A stretch of DNA of 64,000 bases from the NCBI GenBank assembly GCA_000383355.1, contig KB911124.1, forward strand, positions 1 to 64,000. The letters run 5' to 3'. A program made the translations under genes and the position numbers. Below are positions 8,459-16,932 of the stretch, in pieces. The stretch's first letter is position 1. The number at the start of each line of letters is the position of its first letter. The notes under the pieces were generated by a model. The model saw only the letters and a program-made list of their open reading frames with translations, did not search any database and had not been told where the DNA came from. The DNA is from Flavobacterium sp. SCGC AAA160-P02. GTDB taxonomy: Bacteria > Bacteroidota > Bacteroidia > Flavobacteriales > Flavobacteriaceae.

Positions 8459-10471
8459 TTATTTTTTAATATATGCTCCTTGCTCGTTAGTAGACCAAAA
8501 CGGTATCTGTAACTTTAAGCAGGTTGCTTTCCAAAGTCTAACATAACTTTTATAATTAGATCCGTCTGCAATAATTATTGTAGGCTGAAGCCTATTAATA
8601 AGGCGTTCTAAGTTAATTTTTGGAGATTGATGCAACAACACAATTGGTTGATGCAAGTCTATAAGATTATAAACACCTGCCGTATCTATGAATAATACAA
8701 TTTGTTTATTTAGCTGTAAAAGATTTGGTAATTTTTGATAATTTTGATACAGAATATTCTCTCCTACTTTGTAATTTTTTAATAAATTTTGCTTGGTAAC
8801 TAAGGAATCCATATCGTTGTATACTTCTAAAAAACTGCCTGTTCTAATCCCTACAATTGAATTTCTGCTTTTATGAAATACTATAAATTCATTATTTTTT
8901 TCAATATGATATTTCTCATAGAAAAATACAAATTGAAAAATAAGCACTGAGCTTAAAAAAAATAAACACCTTTTTGCATTTCTTTTTAAAAAAAATTGAA
9001 AACATGCTATGATTACTAGGTAAGAAAAAAACATTTTGATAAAAGAAAATGAAATATCTGAAAATAAAAAAGCTTCTTGTCTTGCTATAAAAGCAACAAG
9101 CCTATTGAGAATTGAAATAATACCACTATAGATATCAACTAAAAATACGGGTAATATAGTTAGATATGAAAGCCCTAAAACAATAATTCCTGTAACTAAA
9201 ATTACCCCCAGAAAAGGAATAATTAATAGATTAGAAAGAAAAAACAATCCTGGAAATTGATGAAAATAAAATAAACTTATTGGTAAGACTCCTAGCTGAG
9301 CCGCTGTAGATACTGTAATTAATTGCCATCCTTTATCTATAATATAGTATTTGGGTTTCCATAATTGATAAAATACCGGTTGCACCCAAATAATTCCAAA
9401 TACAGCTAGATAACTTAGCTGAAAACCTACATCAAATAAAAATAGAGGCTTCAATAGCAACAATAGAAACATCGAGAAAATTAGTGATTGTTCTATAGCA
9501 TTTCTTTTGTTGAAAAATTGGCCTATAGCAATGGCTGAAAACATGGTTACAGCTCTTGTTACTGAAGCAGACATTCCTGCTAATACCGCAAAAAACCATA
9601 GAAATAATAGTACCAAGACTAGCTTTATGACTTTTCCTTTCTTGTATCTTTCTAAGGGTTTTAACACAAAGGAAAGCATCCATAAAATAATACCTACATG
9701 TAATCCAGATACTGCCAAAATATGAATGGCACCAGCTTTAGAATAGTTGGCTGTTAATTCTTTAGAAATGTCTTGTCTTTGCCCTAATAATAACGCATTC
9801 ATAATAGCCAATTCATCTTCTGAAAAGTCATATTGTTGCAATGATTGCTGAATTTTTAAACGAAAGGCAGCTATAAACTCTAAAAAGGATGTTGATGTTT
9901 GATCTAACAACAACAGCTCTTGTTTTGTAGCATAAACTTGTTGGTGAATTCCTTGTTTTGCTAAATAGTTTTTATAGTTAAACTGGTGAGGATTTAATGA
10001 TTCTTTAATAGCAACAAATTTATTTTTTATAAGGATACGATCTCCAATTTTAAAGAACGATGCAACACTATCTTTTTCAATATTTATAAGTACCCTACCA
10101 GTAGTTTTCTGATGGTCTATCTGAAGTACCTCAGCAATGTATTTGTAATGATAATTTCCTGGTTTTAGGACCTTGTCTATTGCTAAGGTTGCATTTGAGG
10201 TATTAGTTAGGTGTTTTTCAAAATAATTGTAATTTTTTGTTGCATCACCTCTATATATAAGTAGAATTCCTATGAGGAAAAAAGAGAGCCATGAAATGAA
10301 AATAAAGAGTACAGTTTTTCTGAATAAATAGCCTATAAACCCTAGAAATAAAAGTATACAGAAAAATCTTACGATCCCAAAATTCCAGAAATCTGTATAA
10401 TACTGACAACAAATACCCGCAATAAGAAATAGTAAAAAGTGAAAAGGAAGATATCCTAGCAACTTTTTCAT
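8459..10471 (-). CDS. comEC: ComEC/Rec2-family DNA-uptake channel protein
   Basis: 670 aa polytopic membrane protein. ComEC translocates single-stranded DNA across the inner membrane during natural transformation. Visible: N-terminal hydrophobic pairs, a DUF4131-like soluble region (about residues 85-190) containing LNPHQFNYKNYLAKQG, and the competence core with LAVSGLHVGI about residue 255. The C-terminal ~160 residues resemble the metallo-beta-lactamase-like domain but show no HxHxDH motif, so any nuclease site seems lost. Fourth gene in the surE-lpxB direction, 38 nt after lpxB. Whether the strain is transformable cannot be judged from this gene alone. Confidence 0.92.
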   Translation of the reverse strand: MKKLLGYLPFHFLLFLIAGICCQYYTDFWNFGIVRFFCILLFLGFIGYLFRKTVLFIFISWLSFFLIGILLIYRGDATKNYNYFEKHLTNTSNATLAIDKVLKPGNYHYKYIAEVLQIDHQKTTGRVLINIEKDSVASFFKIGDRILIKNKFVAIKESLNPHQFNYKNYLAKQGIHQQVYATKQELLLLDQTSTSFLEFIAAFRLKIQQSLQQYDFSEDELAIMNALLLGQRQDISKELTANYSKAGAIHILAVSGLHVGIILWMLSFVLKPLERYKKGKVIKLVLVLLFLWFFAVLAGMSASVTRAVTMFSAIAIGQFFNKRNAIEQSLIFSMFLLLLLKPLFLFDVGFQLSYLAVFGIIWVQPVFYQLWKPKYYIIDKGWQLITVSTAAQLGVLPISLFYFHQFPGLFFLSNLLIIPFLGVILVTGIIVLGLSYLTILPVFLVDIYSGIISILNRLVAFIARQEAFLFSDISFSFIKMFFSYLVIIACFQFFLKRNAKRCLFFLSSVLIFQFVFFYEKYHIEKNNEFIVFHKSRNSIVGIRTGSFLEVYNDMDSLVTKQNLLKNYKVGENILYQNYQKLPNLLQLNKQIVLFIDTAGVYNLIDLHQPIVLLHQSPKINLERLINRLQPTIIIADGSNYKSYVRLWKATCLKLQIPFWSTNEQGAYIKK

Positions 10472-10509
10472 AGCACCCTAAAGTTACTAAAAAAAATGAT
10501 ATAGAAATC

Positions 10510-11622
10510 TTACTTTTTTAAATTTAAGACTATAGAAGTAGCCGTTTTCTCAGAAGCTCCCTTTCCTCCTAGTTTTTGTTCTAATAGATAATAGGCTTCA
10601 AAAAGTGCTGTTCTATGGTTAGCATCTAGAATCTTATGTAATTCTCTTTTGAGGTTCTTCTTAGTAAAGTCATTTTGAATTAATTCTTTCACCACTTCTT
10701 TATCCATGATTAAGTTTACTAAAGAAATAAAGCGAAGCGTTATAATTCTCTTGGCTATTTGATAAGAAATCATACTTCCCTTATAACAAACAACTTGAGG
10801 TACTTTAAATAATGCAGCCTCTAGCGTAGCTGTTCCAGAAGTAACTAATGCTGCATAAGAGATACTTAGTAAGTCATAGGTTTTATTGTCTACAAAAGAA
10901 ATATTTTTAGAACCAATAATTTTAGTGTAGAAATCTAAACGCTGACTTGGAGCTCCAGCAATAACAAATTCATAGTCCGAGAAGTCATCTATTAAAGATA
11001 ACATAACGGATAACATTTTAGATATTTCTTGTTTTCTACTCCCTGGCAAAAGGGCTATAATTGGTTTATCTGATAAGTTGTGCTGTTTTCTAAAGATAGT
11101 TTCGTCTACTTGTTTTATATCTGCAATAGCATCTATTAAGGGATGTCCTACAAATGTAACTTGGTAATCGTGTTTTTTATAGAATTCTTTTTCAAAAGGA
11201 AGGATCACATACATCTGATCTACAACTCTTTTAATTTTTTCTACTCTGTTGGCTCTAGAGGCCCAAACTTGAGGAGAAATATAATAATGAGTACTAAATC
11301 CTAGCGGTTTAGCCCACGAAGCAATACGAAGATTAAACCCAGAATTGTCTATAAAAATAAGAACATCTGGATGAAAATTAGTAATGTCTTTTTTACAAAA
11401 AGAAATCATTCCTAGAATCTTCCTAAGATTCATAAATACCTCTACAAATCCCATAAAGGCTCTTTCTTTATAGTGTTTTACAAGAGTTCCACCAACCATA
11501 TTCATTAAATCTCCACCCCAAAACCTTATTTCTGCTTTGTTGTCTTGTTTTAACAAAGCTTTCATTAGGTTAGAACCATGTAAATCTCCGGAAGCCTCTC
11601 CTGCAATGATGTAATATTTCAT
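10510..11622 (-). CDS. lpxB: Lipid-A-disaccharide synthase
   Basis: 370 aa, the usual length for LpxB (GT19). It joins UDP-2,3-diacylglucosamine with 2,3-diacylglucosamine-1-phosphate (lipid X) to form the lipid A disaccharide at the inner membrane. The N-terminus YYIIAGEASGDLHGSNLM is the family signature; VGHPLID and LLPGSRKQEI mark the second Rossmann-like domain and its nucleotide-sugar site; TSGTATLEAAL lies near the UDP pocket. It follows a small membrane protein gene with an 84-nt spacer holding an inverted repeat, and precedes comEC by 37 nt. Presence of LpxB confirms a Gram-negative envelope. Confidence 0.97.
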   Translation of the reverse strand: MKYYIIAGEASGDLHGSNLMKALLKQDNKAEIRFWGGDLMNMVGGTLVKHYKERAFMGFVEVFMNLRKILGMISFCKKDITNFHPDVLIFIDNSGFNLRIASWAKPLGFSTHYYISPQVWASRANRVEKIKRVVDQMYVILPFEKEFYKKHDYQVTFVGHPLIDAIADIKQVDETIFRKQHNLSDKPIIALLPGSRKQEISKMLSVMLSLIDDFSDYEFVIAGAPSQRLDFYTKIIGSKNISFVDNKTYDLLSISYAALVTSGTATLEAALFKVPQVVCYKGSMISYQIAKRIITLRFISLVNLIMDKEVVKELIQNDFTKKNLKRELHKILDANHRTALFEAYYLLEQKLGGKGASEKTATSIVLNLKK

Positions 11623-11640
11623 AAAAATGAAAAAGTTAGG

Positions 11641-11687
11641 TCGAGTGGAGTCGATACCTAAATAAAAAACGTCTCGACTCCACTCGA
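11641..11687. repeat. Extragenic inverted repeat (TCGAGTGGAGTCGA type)
   Basis: TCGAGTGGAGTCGA (11641-11654) is repeated inverted at 11674-11687 with a 19-nt spacer. GC-rich palindromes of this style, built around CTCGACTC, are scattered between genes in many flavobacterial genomes. It lies in the spacer before lpxB and could fold into an RNA hairpin in the polycistronic message. No long T-run follows on the minus strand, so it is not a classical terminator. Confidence 0.75.
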
Positions 11688-11706
11688 GATGATAAACATT
11701 TACAAG

Positions 11707-11994
11707 CTATAAAAACTTTAAGACAAAGGTAACTAAAGCTGTTAAAATAGAAGCCATTAATACACCTCTGGCTCTGTAATCTTGTTTTTTCTTTATAAAA
11801 ATAAAAAATACAAAGAGGTTTGGTAACGCTGCTAATGAAAGTACTTGAGCATATAAATTACCTTTTTGTATCATTAGAATTGTTTCTTCAAAACCATATT
11901 TAGAAAAGTATTGTAAGTATAAGAAAACACCGCAAGCAGTTGCTAGAATAGAGATCACAAAACCAATAGAAATTTCTTTTTTTATAATTCCCAT
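11707..11994 (-). CDS. Small conserved membrane protein between surE and lpxB
   Basis: 95 aa with three hydrophobic segments (about residues 8-28, 48-64, 76-94) and short charged ends, including a KKKQDYRARG loop. I do not recognise a named family. Its start overlaps the end of surE by 13 nt, which suggests coupled translation and argues that it is a real gene. lpxB follows after an 84-nt spacer. Position among envelope genes hints at an inner-membrane role, but nothing in the sequence identifies a function. Confidence 0.75.
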   Translation of the reverse strand: MGIIKKEISIGFVISILATACGVFLYLQYFSKYGFEETILMIQKGNLYAQVLSLAALPNLFVFFIFIKKKQDYRARGVLMASILTALVTFVLKFL

Positions 11995-12755
11995 GAATTT
12001 AGCTTTTGAATCATGTGATGAGCTGTTAAATCAAATTGAACCGGTACAATAGAAACGAAACCATTTTCTAGTGCCCAAATATCTGTATCTTCTCCTTTGT
12101 CTTTATTAACAAACTCGCCAGATAACCAATAATATTCTTTTCCAAACGGACTCTTGCGCTTATCAAAGTCTTCTCGCCAATAGCCATTGGCTTGTCTACA
12201 AATTTTAATCCCTTTTATATGCTCCTTTTTTAATCTTGGAATATTTACATTTAAGACAGTTGCTTCTGGAATACCATTTTTTAGAGCACTTAGTGTAATT
12301 CTCTTCACAAACTCTATTCCTTGTTTAAAATCTGCTTGATAGTTAAAATCTAGCAGTGAAAACCCAATGGCTGGAACTCCTTCAATTCCTGCTTCAACTG
12401 CGGCACTCATGGTTCCGGAGTATATAACATTAATAGATGAATTAGCTCCATGATTAATTCCAGAAACGCATAAATCTGGTTTGCGATTCAGAATTTCATT
12501 TATGGCCATCTTTACACAATCTGCAGGAGTACCAGAGCAACTGTATTCAATTTGTGGTCCATCATCTATGGTTATTGGGTTACAATGCAACACATTATCT
12601 ACGGTAATTGCATGCCCCATTCCGCTTTGTGGTCTGTCTGGAGCAACTACAACAACATCTCCTATTTTATTCATAATTTGAATTAATGCTCTAATACCAG
12701 GAGCAGTAATACCATCATCATTTGTTACTAAAATTAAAGGTCTCTTTTTTGCCAT
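11982..12755 (-). CDS. surE: 5'/3'-nucleotidase SurE
   Basis: 257 aa from ATG 12755 (MAKKRPLILVTNDDG). SurE dephosphorylates 5'- and 3'-nucleoside monophosphates in a metal-dependent way and is linked to stationary-phase survival. The NDDG motif near residue 12, SGTPADCVKMAI and SGINHGANSSINVIYSGT supply the metal and phosphate ligands. A longer reading from a TTG at 12776 is unlikely because that codon overlaps a -7 promoter box (12774-12781). First gene of the surE, membrane protein, lpxB, comEC unit; overlaps the next gene by 13 nt. Confidence 0.96.
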   Translation of the reverse strand: MAKKRPLILVTNDDGITAPGIRALIQIMNKIGDVVVVAPDRPQSGMGHAITVDNVLHCNPITIDDGPQIEYSCSGTPADCVKMAINEILNRKPDLCVSGINHGANSSINVIYSGTMSAAVEAGIEGVPAIGFSLLDFNYQADFKQGIEFVKRITLSALKNGIPEATVLNVNIPRLKKEHIKGIKICRQANGYWREDFDKRKSPFGKEYYWLSGEFVNKDKGEDTDIWALENGFVSIVPVQFDLTAHHMIQKLNSWEL

Positions 12756-12773
12756 TTTTTGTAAGATTTCACA

Positions 12774-12781
12774 CAAATGTA
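12774..12781 (-). promoter_or_regulatory. -7 promoter box for surE
   Basis: Minus strand TACATTTG matches TAnnTTTG exactly and sits 18 nt before ATG 12755. No clear -33 element is visible. Its position decides the surE start in favour of 12755 over the upstream TTG. Confidence 0.5.
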
Positions 12782-13043
12782 AGGCAATTTATACGAATAT
12801 TTTTTTAACATTTTGTAAAGAAGGTCTCATCAGTTTTTTAAGTAATATTGTAGTGTTAGTATCATTTAATAGTTACCAATGAATTATAAAAATAAGATTC
12901 ACTAGATGTTAATTTAGAATTCACCAATAAAAAAACGAACAAACAGCATCTAGAAAATCAAGACTATCTATCTCAATTACTTGACATCATTTTAGTACAT
13001 TAGCTAGGCATCATTTTAGAAATTATAGAACCAACATATATTT
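12782..13043. other. Divergent intergenic region surE/prc
   Basis: 262 bp of AT-rich sequence between divergent genes. I find only very short open frames (8 codons or fewer). TACATTAG near 12998 is a one-mismatch -7 box that could serve the protease gene. No strong hairpin seen. Confidence 0.4.
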
Positions 13044-15170
13044 ATGAAAACCAAACTTCTCATCTCCTTTTTATCACTTTTTTTATTAGTAAGTAGCATC
13101 AGTTTTGCAAACCCAACAGATAACAAAAATCCAGATCCAGAAAAAGACAAGGTTTTAATTTCTGTACTTAATTACATGCTTACTCGTGGCCATTATGTTC
13201 AAAAAGAACTAAATGATGAGTTTTCTGAGATGGTTTTCAATAATTTTATTGATGGATTAGACCCATCTAAAAGATATTTTACAAAAAATGATCTTAAAGA
13301 ATTCTCTAAGTATAAATTTCAAATAGACAATCAATTAAAAGAATCTGATATTGCATTTTACAGCTTAGTATATGGTAGGTTTTTAGATAAAATTAAAAAT
13401 GCAAAAAATTACTATGGTGCTATCTTAAAGAAACCTTTTAACTATAAGAAAGATGAAATTATTGATCTGGACTACAAAAAAATAGCATACGCTAGCTCAG
13501 AAAAAGAACTCTTAAATTTCTGGAGAAAACAACTAAAATTACAAACCATAGATAGAATTCAAGAGCAAGAAAACTTAGATGAAGAGAAGTTTAAGAAAGA
13601 CAAATCATACAAGAAAAGATCTTTTTCTGTTCTAGAAAAAAAAGCAAGAGCAGAAGTAATGACCTCTATGGAAAATTTATATATCCGTATAGATGAACTA
13701 GAGCACAGAGATTGGTTTTCAACTTTTTTAAACAGTATTGTTGCAGCCTTTGGGCCTCATACTACCTACATGCCTCCAAATATCAAAGAAAGTTTTGATC
13801 AGGATATGTCTGGAAAACTAGAAGGAATTGGTGCTCGTTTACAAAAAAAAGGTATTTATACTCACATCGTTGAATTGGTTTCTGGCGGACCGGCTTGGAA
13901 ACAAGGTGAACTAGAAGAAGGTGATATTATTCTTAAAGTGGCTCAAGAAAACAAAGAACCTTTAGATATTGTAGGAATGCGCCTAGACGATGCTATTAAA
14001 TTCATAAAAGGCCCTAAGGATACAAAAGTATTACTAACTGTTAAGAAAAAAATTGATGGCACCACCCAAGTCATTACTATTACAAGAGATATTGTTCAAT
14101 TAGACGAAACTTTTGTAAAATCATCTGTAGTAGAAAAAGATGGAAAAAAATATGGAGTCATAGATTTACCAAAATTCTACATAAATTTTGATGACAGGAA
14201 CTTTAGAGACTCGGCTAAAGACATGGAAAAAGAAATTGAACGCCTTAAAGAAGAAAATGTTGAGGGCTTATTAATTGATTTAAGAAATAATGGAGGAGGT
14301 TCTTTAGATACAGCCATAAAAATTGCTGGTTTATTTGTAGATAAAGGTCCTGTTGTTCAAATAAAATACAGAAATGAAGCTCCTGTTGTTAGAGAAGATA
14401 TAGATCCTAAAATTCAATGGACTGGTTCTTTGGTTCTATTGGTAAATGAATTGTCTGCATCTGCTTCAGAAATATTTGCAGCAGCAATGCAAGATTATAA
14501 TAGAGCAGTAATTTTGGGAGGAAATCAAACCTACGGAAAAGGAACCGTTCAAAATATTTTACCTATCAACAAGTTTTATCCAAATTATGATCAAGATTTA
14601 GGGTACTTAAAAATGACTATTCAAAAATTCTACAGAATTAACGGAGGTTCTACACAAGTTGAGGGTGTTTATTCAGACATTGCCATGCCAACTCGTTTTA
14701 GTTATATGAAGTATGGAGAACGAGATTTAGAAGGTGCTTTACCTTGGGATAAGGTACCTCAAGCTTCCTATACTCAAGTGAAATCTTACAGTAACTTCTC
14801 TGATGTTGTTACAACTAGTATTGAAAGAATAAATAAAGATCCTAAATTTCAATTAATTGATGAATATGCCAAATGGTTAAAAAAAGAACAAGATGACTCC
14901 TCTTATTCTTTAAACTATAAACAGTATCAAAAAGAATTAAAACAACGAGAAGATTTTGCGAAAAAATTTAAATCAGTTTTTAAATATCAATCTGGTTTGG
15001 CATTTAATTCTCCTAGCTATGAGATACCTCTTTTTAAAGAAAATATAGATTTAAAAGAAAAAAGAAATGCTTGGCATAAAAATCTATCAAAAGATCTGTA
15101 TATTTCAGAAGCATTAAATGTCTTGAGTCAATTAAAATTGGCAAGTAAACAAGAGATTGTGAAAAACTAA
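13044..15170 (+). CDS. prc: Carboxy-terminal processing (tail-specific) protease Prc/Tsp, S41 family
   Basis: 708 aa, the size of the large Prc branch. Signal peptide (about 1-22, ending SSISFA). N-terminal helical domain, PDZ domain about residues 245-345 (GIGARLQKKGIYTHIVELVSGGPA), then the S41 protease domain with the Ser region NELSASASEIFAAAMQDY near residue 472 and the general-base Lys in TYGKGTVQ about 500. A C-terminal DUF3340-like tail completes the protein. Prc trims or degrades periplasmic proteins from the C-terminus and acts on peptidoglycan enzymes in other bacteria. It is followed by a hairpin at 15198-15226. Confidence 0.95.
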   Translation: MKTKLLISFLSLFLLVSSISFANPTDNKNPDPEKDKVLISVLNYMLTRGHYVQKELNDEFSEMVFNNFIDGLDPSKRYFTKNDLKEFSKYKFQIDNQLKESDIAFYSLVYGRFLDKIKNAKNYYGAILKKPFNYKKDEIIDLDYKKIAYASSEKELLNFWRKQLKLQTIDRIQEQENLDEEKFKKDKSYKKRSFSVLEKKARAEVMTSMENLYIRIDELEHRDWFSTFLNSIVAAFGPHTTYMPPNIKESFDQDMSGKLEGIGARLQKKGIYTHIVELVSGGPAWKQGELEEGDIILKVAQENKEPLDIVGMRLDDAIKFIKGPKDTKVLLTVKKKIDGTTQVITITRDIVQLDETFVKSSVVEKDGKKYGVIDLPKFYINFDDRNFRDSAKDMEKEIERLKEENVEGLLIDLRNNGGGSLDTAIKIAGLFVDKGPVVQIKYRNEAPVVREDIDPKIQWTGSLVLLVNELSASASEIFAAAMQDYNRAVILGGNQTYGKGTVQNILPINKFYPNYDQDLGYLKMTIQKFYRINGGSTQVEGVYSDIAMPTRFSYMKYGERDLEGALPWDKVPQASYTQVKSYSNFSDVVTTSIERINKDPKFQLIDEYAKWLKKEQDDSSYSLNYKQYQKELKQREDFAKKFKSVFKYQSGLAFNSPSYEIPLFKENIDLKEKRNAWHKNLSKDLYISEALNVLSQLKLASKQEIVKN

Positions 15171-15197
15171 CGTATATAAAAATTTAAAATTCTAAAG

Positions 15198-15231
15198 ACC
15201 TGATATGTTTGCACAAGCTATCAGGTTTTTT
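15198..15231 (+). terminator. Terminator hairpin after prc
   Basis: ACCTGATA (15198-15205) pairs with TATCAGGT (15219-15226) around a 13-nt loop and is followed by TTTTT. The loop holds the TTTG of a promoter for the next gene. Confidence 0.7.
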
Positions 15232-15238
15232 ACATTTG
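15208..15238 (+). promoter_or_regulatory. TTTG/N19/TACATTTG promoter for the ABC permease
   Basis: TTTG at 15208-15211, exactly 19 nt, then TACATTTG at 15231-15238: a full match to the Bacteroidetes consensus. The likely transcription start falls within a few bases of ATG 15244, implying a leaderless or nearly leaderless mRNA. Confidence 0.65.
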
Positions 15239-15243
15239 TAAAG

Positions 15244-16323
15244 ATGTTAAACCAATCTAAATCTCTTTCTCAACTAGCCGTTCAAAAATTTAAGCAAAAC
15301 AGGATTGGCTTATGTAGTTTTTGGTTTGTTGTTTTTTGTGGATTTATTGCGGTGTTTGGTTACCTTATTGCACCAGACAATAGTAAAAATGCAAATCAAA
15401 TGCATGTAGAAATTCATTCAAAAAAACCAGGGTTCACGGTAGAAATGTTAACAATTCCATTAAAAGAAGAAAGATCACAATCTTTTTTTAATAAACTTTT
15501 TATGGGAAGTACACAGATCAATACAGAAATTCCCATTCAATCCTATAGCATTCTTAAAGAAGAGTTAGAATACATTGGTTATGGTGATGGATTACCAAAA
15601 ACAATCAGCTTAGCAGTACTAAATAATACACCAAAAAAATACATCACAAAAAAGACTTTTTATTTTGGAACCGACAAATACGGAAGAGATTTATTAAGCA
15701 GATTGTTAATAGGAACTAGAATTTCATTTTTTATTGGCTTTATTGCTGTTTTTATATCCTTATTCATAGGTATTGGTATTGGAGCAATTGCTGGATATTA
15801 CGGCGGTAAAATAGATGCATTAATAATGTGGATTATTAATATCACTTGGTCTATACCTACTTTGTTGTTAGTTATTGCAATTACCTTAGCTCTAGGCAAA
15901 GGGTATTGGCAAGTATTTATTGCTGTTGGCTTAACTATGTGGGTAGAAGTTGCCAGAGTTGTAAGAGGGCAGGTCTTAACCACCAAGCAACAACAATATG
16001 TAGAGGCAGCTAAAGCCCTAGGATATTCTAACTTTAGAATAATTTTCAGACATATTTTACCCAATATATTAGCTCCAATTATTGTAATTTCTGCAGCCAA
16101 TTTTGCAGCAGCTATTCTTATAGAAAGTGGCTTGAGTTTCTTAGGGATTGGAGCACAACCTCCTACCCCATCTTGGGGTGCCATTATTAAAAATCATTAC
16201 AATTATATTATTTTAGGAAAGCCTTACCTAGCGGTTATTCCAGGACTGGCAATTATGAGTTTAGTGATGGCTTTTATGTTGATTGGAAATGCCTTACGAG
16301 ATGCCTTAGATGTAAAGAATTAG
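15244..16323 (+). CDS. ABC transporter permease, OppC/DppC type
   Basis: 359 aa from ATG 15244. Inner-membrane permease of a peptide/nickel-type ABC importer. After a first membrane helix (about residues 22-42) comes a large periplasmic loop, then the binding-protein-dependent permease core starting at TDKYGRDLLSRLL; the EAA loop VEAAKALGYSNFRIIFRHILPN contacts the ATPase, and LSFLGIGAQPPTPSWGA is typical of OppC/DppC. An earlier in-frame ATG at 15205 lies inside the terminator hairpin, so I reject it. No partner permease, ATPase or binding protein is encoded nearby, so the rest of the transporter must be elsewhere. Confidence 0.92.
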   Translation: MLNQSKSLSQLAVQKFKQNRIGLCSFWFVVFCGFIAVFGYLIAPDNSKNANQMHVEIHSKKPGFTVEMLTIPLKEERSQSFFNKLFMGSTQINTEIPIQSYSILKEELEYIGYGDGLPKTISLAVLNNTPKKYITKKTFYFGTDKYGRDLLSRLLIGTRISFFIGFIAVFISLFIGIGIGAIAGYYGGKIDALIMWIINITWSIPTLLLVIAITLALGKGYWQVFIAVGLTMWVEVARVVRGQVLTTKQQQYVEAAKALGYSNFRIIFRHILPNILAPIIVISAANFAAAILIESGLSFLGIGAQPPTPSWGAIIKNHYNYIILGKPYLAVIPGLAIMSLVMAFMLIGNALRDALDVKN

Positions 16324-16546
16324 AATACTTTCTATTTTCTTCACTCATTTTTTCAATAACCGCAAAGACCAAATTATTAATAAAAAATAGAGGGGTTGAA
16401 AAATTTAAAGATCAAATAGAAATAGTGGAATTAAAGGATTTATTCTCTTATCAATTTTATCAAAAATATCAGATAATTAGCTATAATAAAATAGACTACA
16501 CATTTATGGAAAATTAATGCTTTTACTAACTAGAACTAGTATCTAT
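16324..16546. other. Intergenic stretch with a short open frame lacking a start
   Basis: The plus strand holds a frame of about 65 codons, open from before 16323 to TAA at about 16515, that ends KIDYTFMEN but has no start codon after the permease stop. It could be the tail of a decayed gene. I cannot identify it and find no other gene here. Confidence 0.3.
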
Positions 16547-16750
16547 TTATAATGCGTAATGATAGTTTCTGTCATTTTTCACATAACTCCCAACAACTTC
16601 CTTTTCTTTTAGTTTATCAAGCATATTATAGACATTAAGAATACCTGATATGGAATCTACTTTGTGCAAGATTTCTAAACTTGTTAAGTGCTCATTTTTA
16701 AGAGCTGACAATAAAGACGTTTGTATAGGGGTAAGTACTTGTTTTTTCAT
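16547..16750 (-). CDS. Mini winged-helix-like protein A (PadR-like core)
   Basis: 67 aa. Segment LLSALKNEHLTSLEILHKVD, then a turn, then VYNMLDKLKEKEVVGSY and a final YHYAL follow the helix/helix-turn-helix/wing order of PadR-like DNA-binding domains, cut down to the minimum. About half of its residues match the second protein 180 nt upstream (16933-17145), in register, including ALKNE, KVDSIS and the final YH-L. Conservation between the copies and a clean -7 box (16773-16780) support a real gene. DNA binding is inferred from pattern only; no family name can be assigned with certainty. Confidence 0.6.
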   Translation of the reverse strand: MKKQVLTPIQTSLLSALKNEHLTSLEILHKVDSISGILNVYNMLDKLKEKEVVGSYVKNDRNYHYAL

Positions 16751-16772
16751 AATTTACTTTTTAATAGCACTA

Positions 16773-16780
16773 CAAACATA
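16773..16780 (-). promoter_or_regulatory. -7 promoter box for mini winged-helix gene A
   Basis: Minus strand TATGTTTG, an exact TAnnTTTG match, 22 nt before ATG 16750. No -33 partner is obvious. Confidence 0.4.
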
Positions 16781-16932
16781 AGATAATTTTTATTAATGCG
16801 GATAGAAGTAGTGTTTTTGTCCTTAAAATTTAGAAGCTATTTAATAGACTTACAGCTAACCTTTAATGTCTTATAAACTAATACTTCAATTTATAAAAAT
16901 ATTTTTGAGTGGTCTTTTGTTTTTTTTAAAAA

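Noticed and set aside
9507-9725. 72-codon plus-strand frame
   Set aside because: Antisense to the comEC membrane core, no signals of its own.
12756-12776. Longer SurE from TTG 12776
   Set aside because: The codon is part of the TACATTTG promoter box and SurE proteins normally begin close to the RPLILVTNDDG strand.
15205-15243. Upstream extension of the ABC permease starting at ATG 15205
   Set aside because: The ATG lies in a terminator hairpin and upstream of the -7 box, so it would not be in the mRNA from that promoter.
15798-16184. 128-codon minus-strand frame
   Set aside because: Fully antisense to the permease core and composed of reversed membrane codons.
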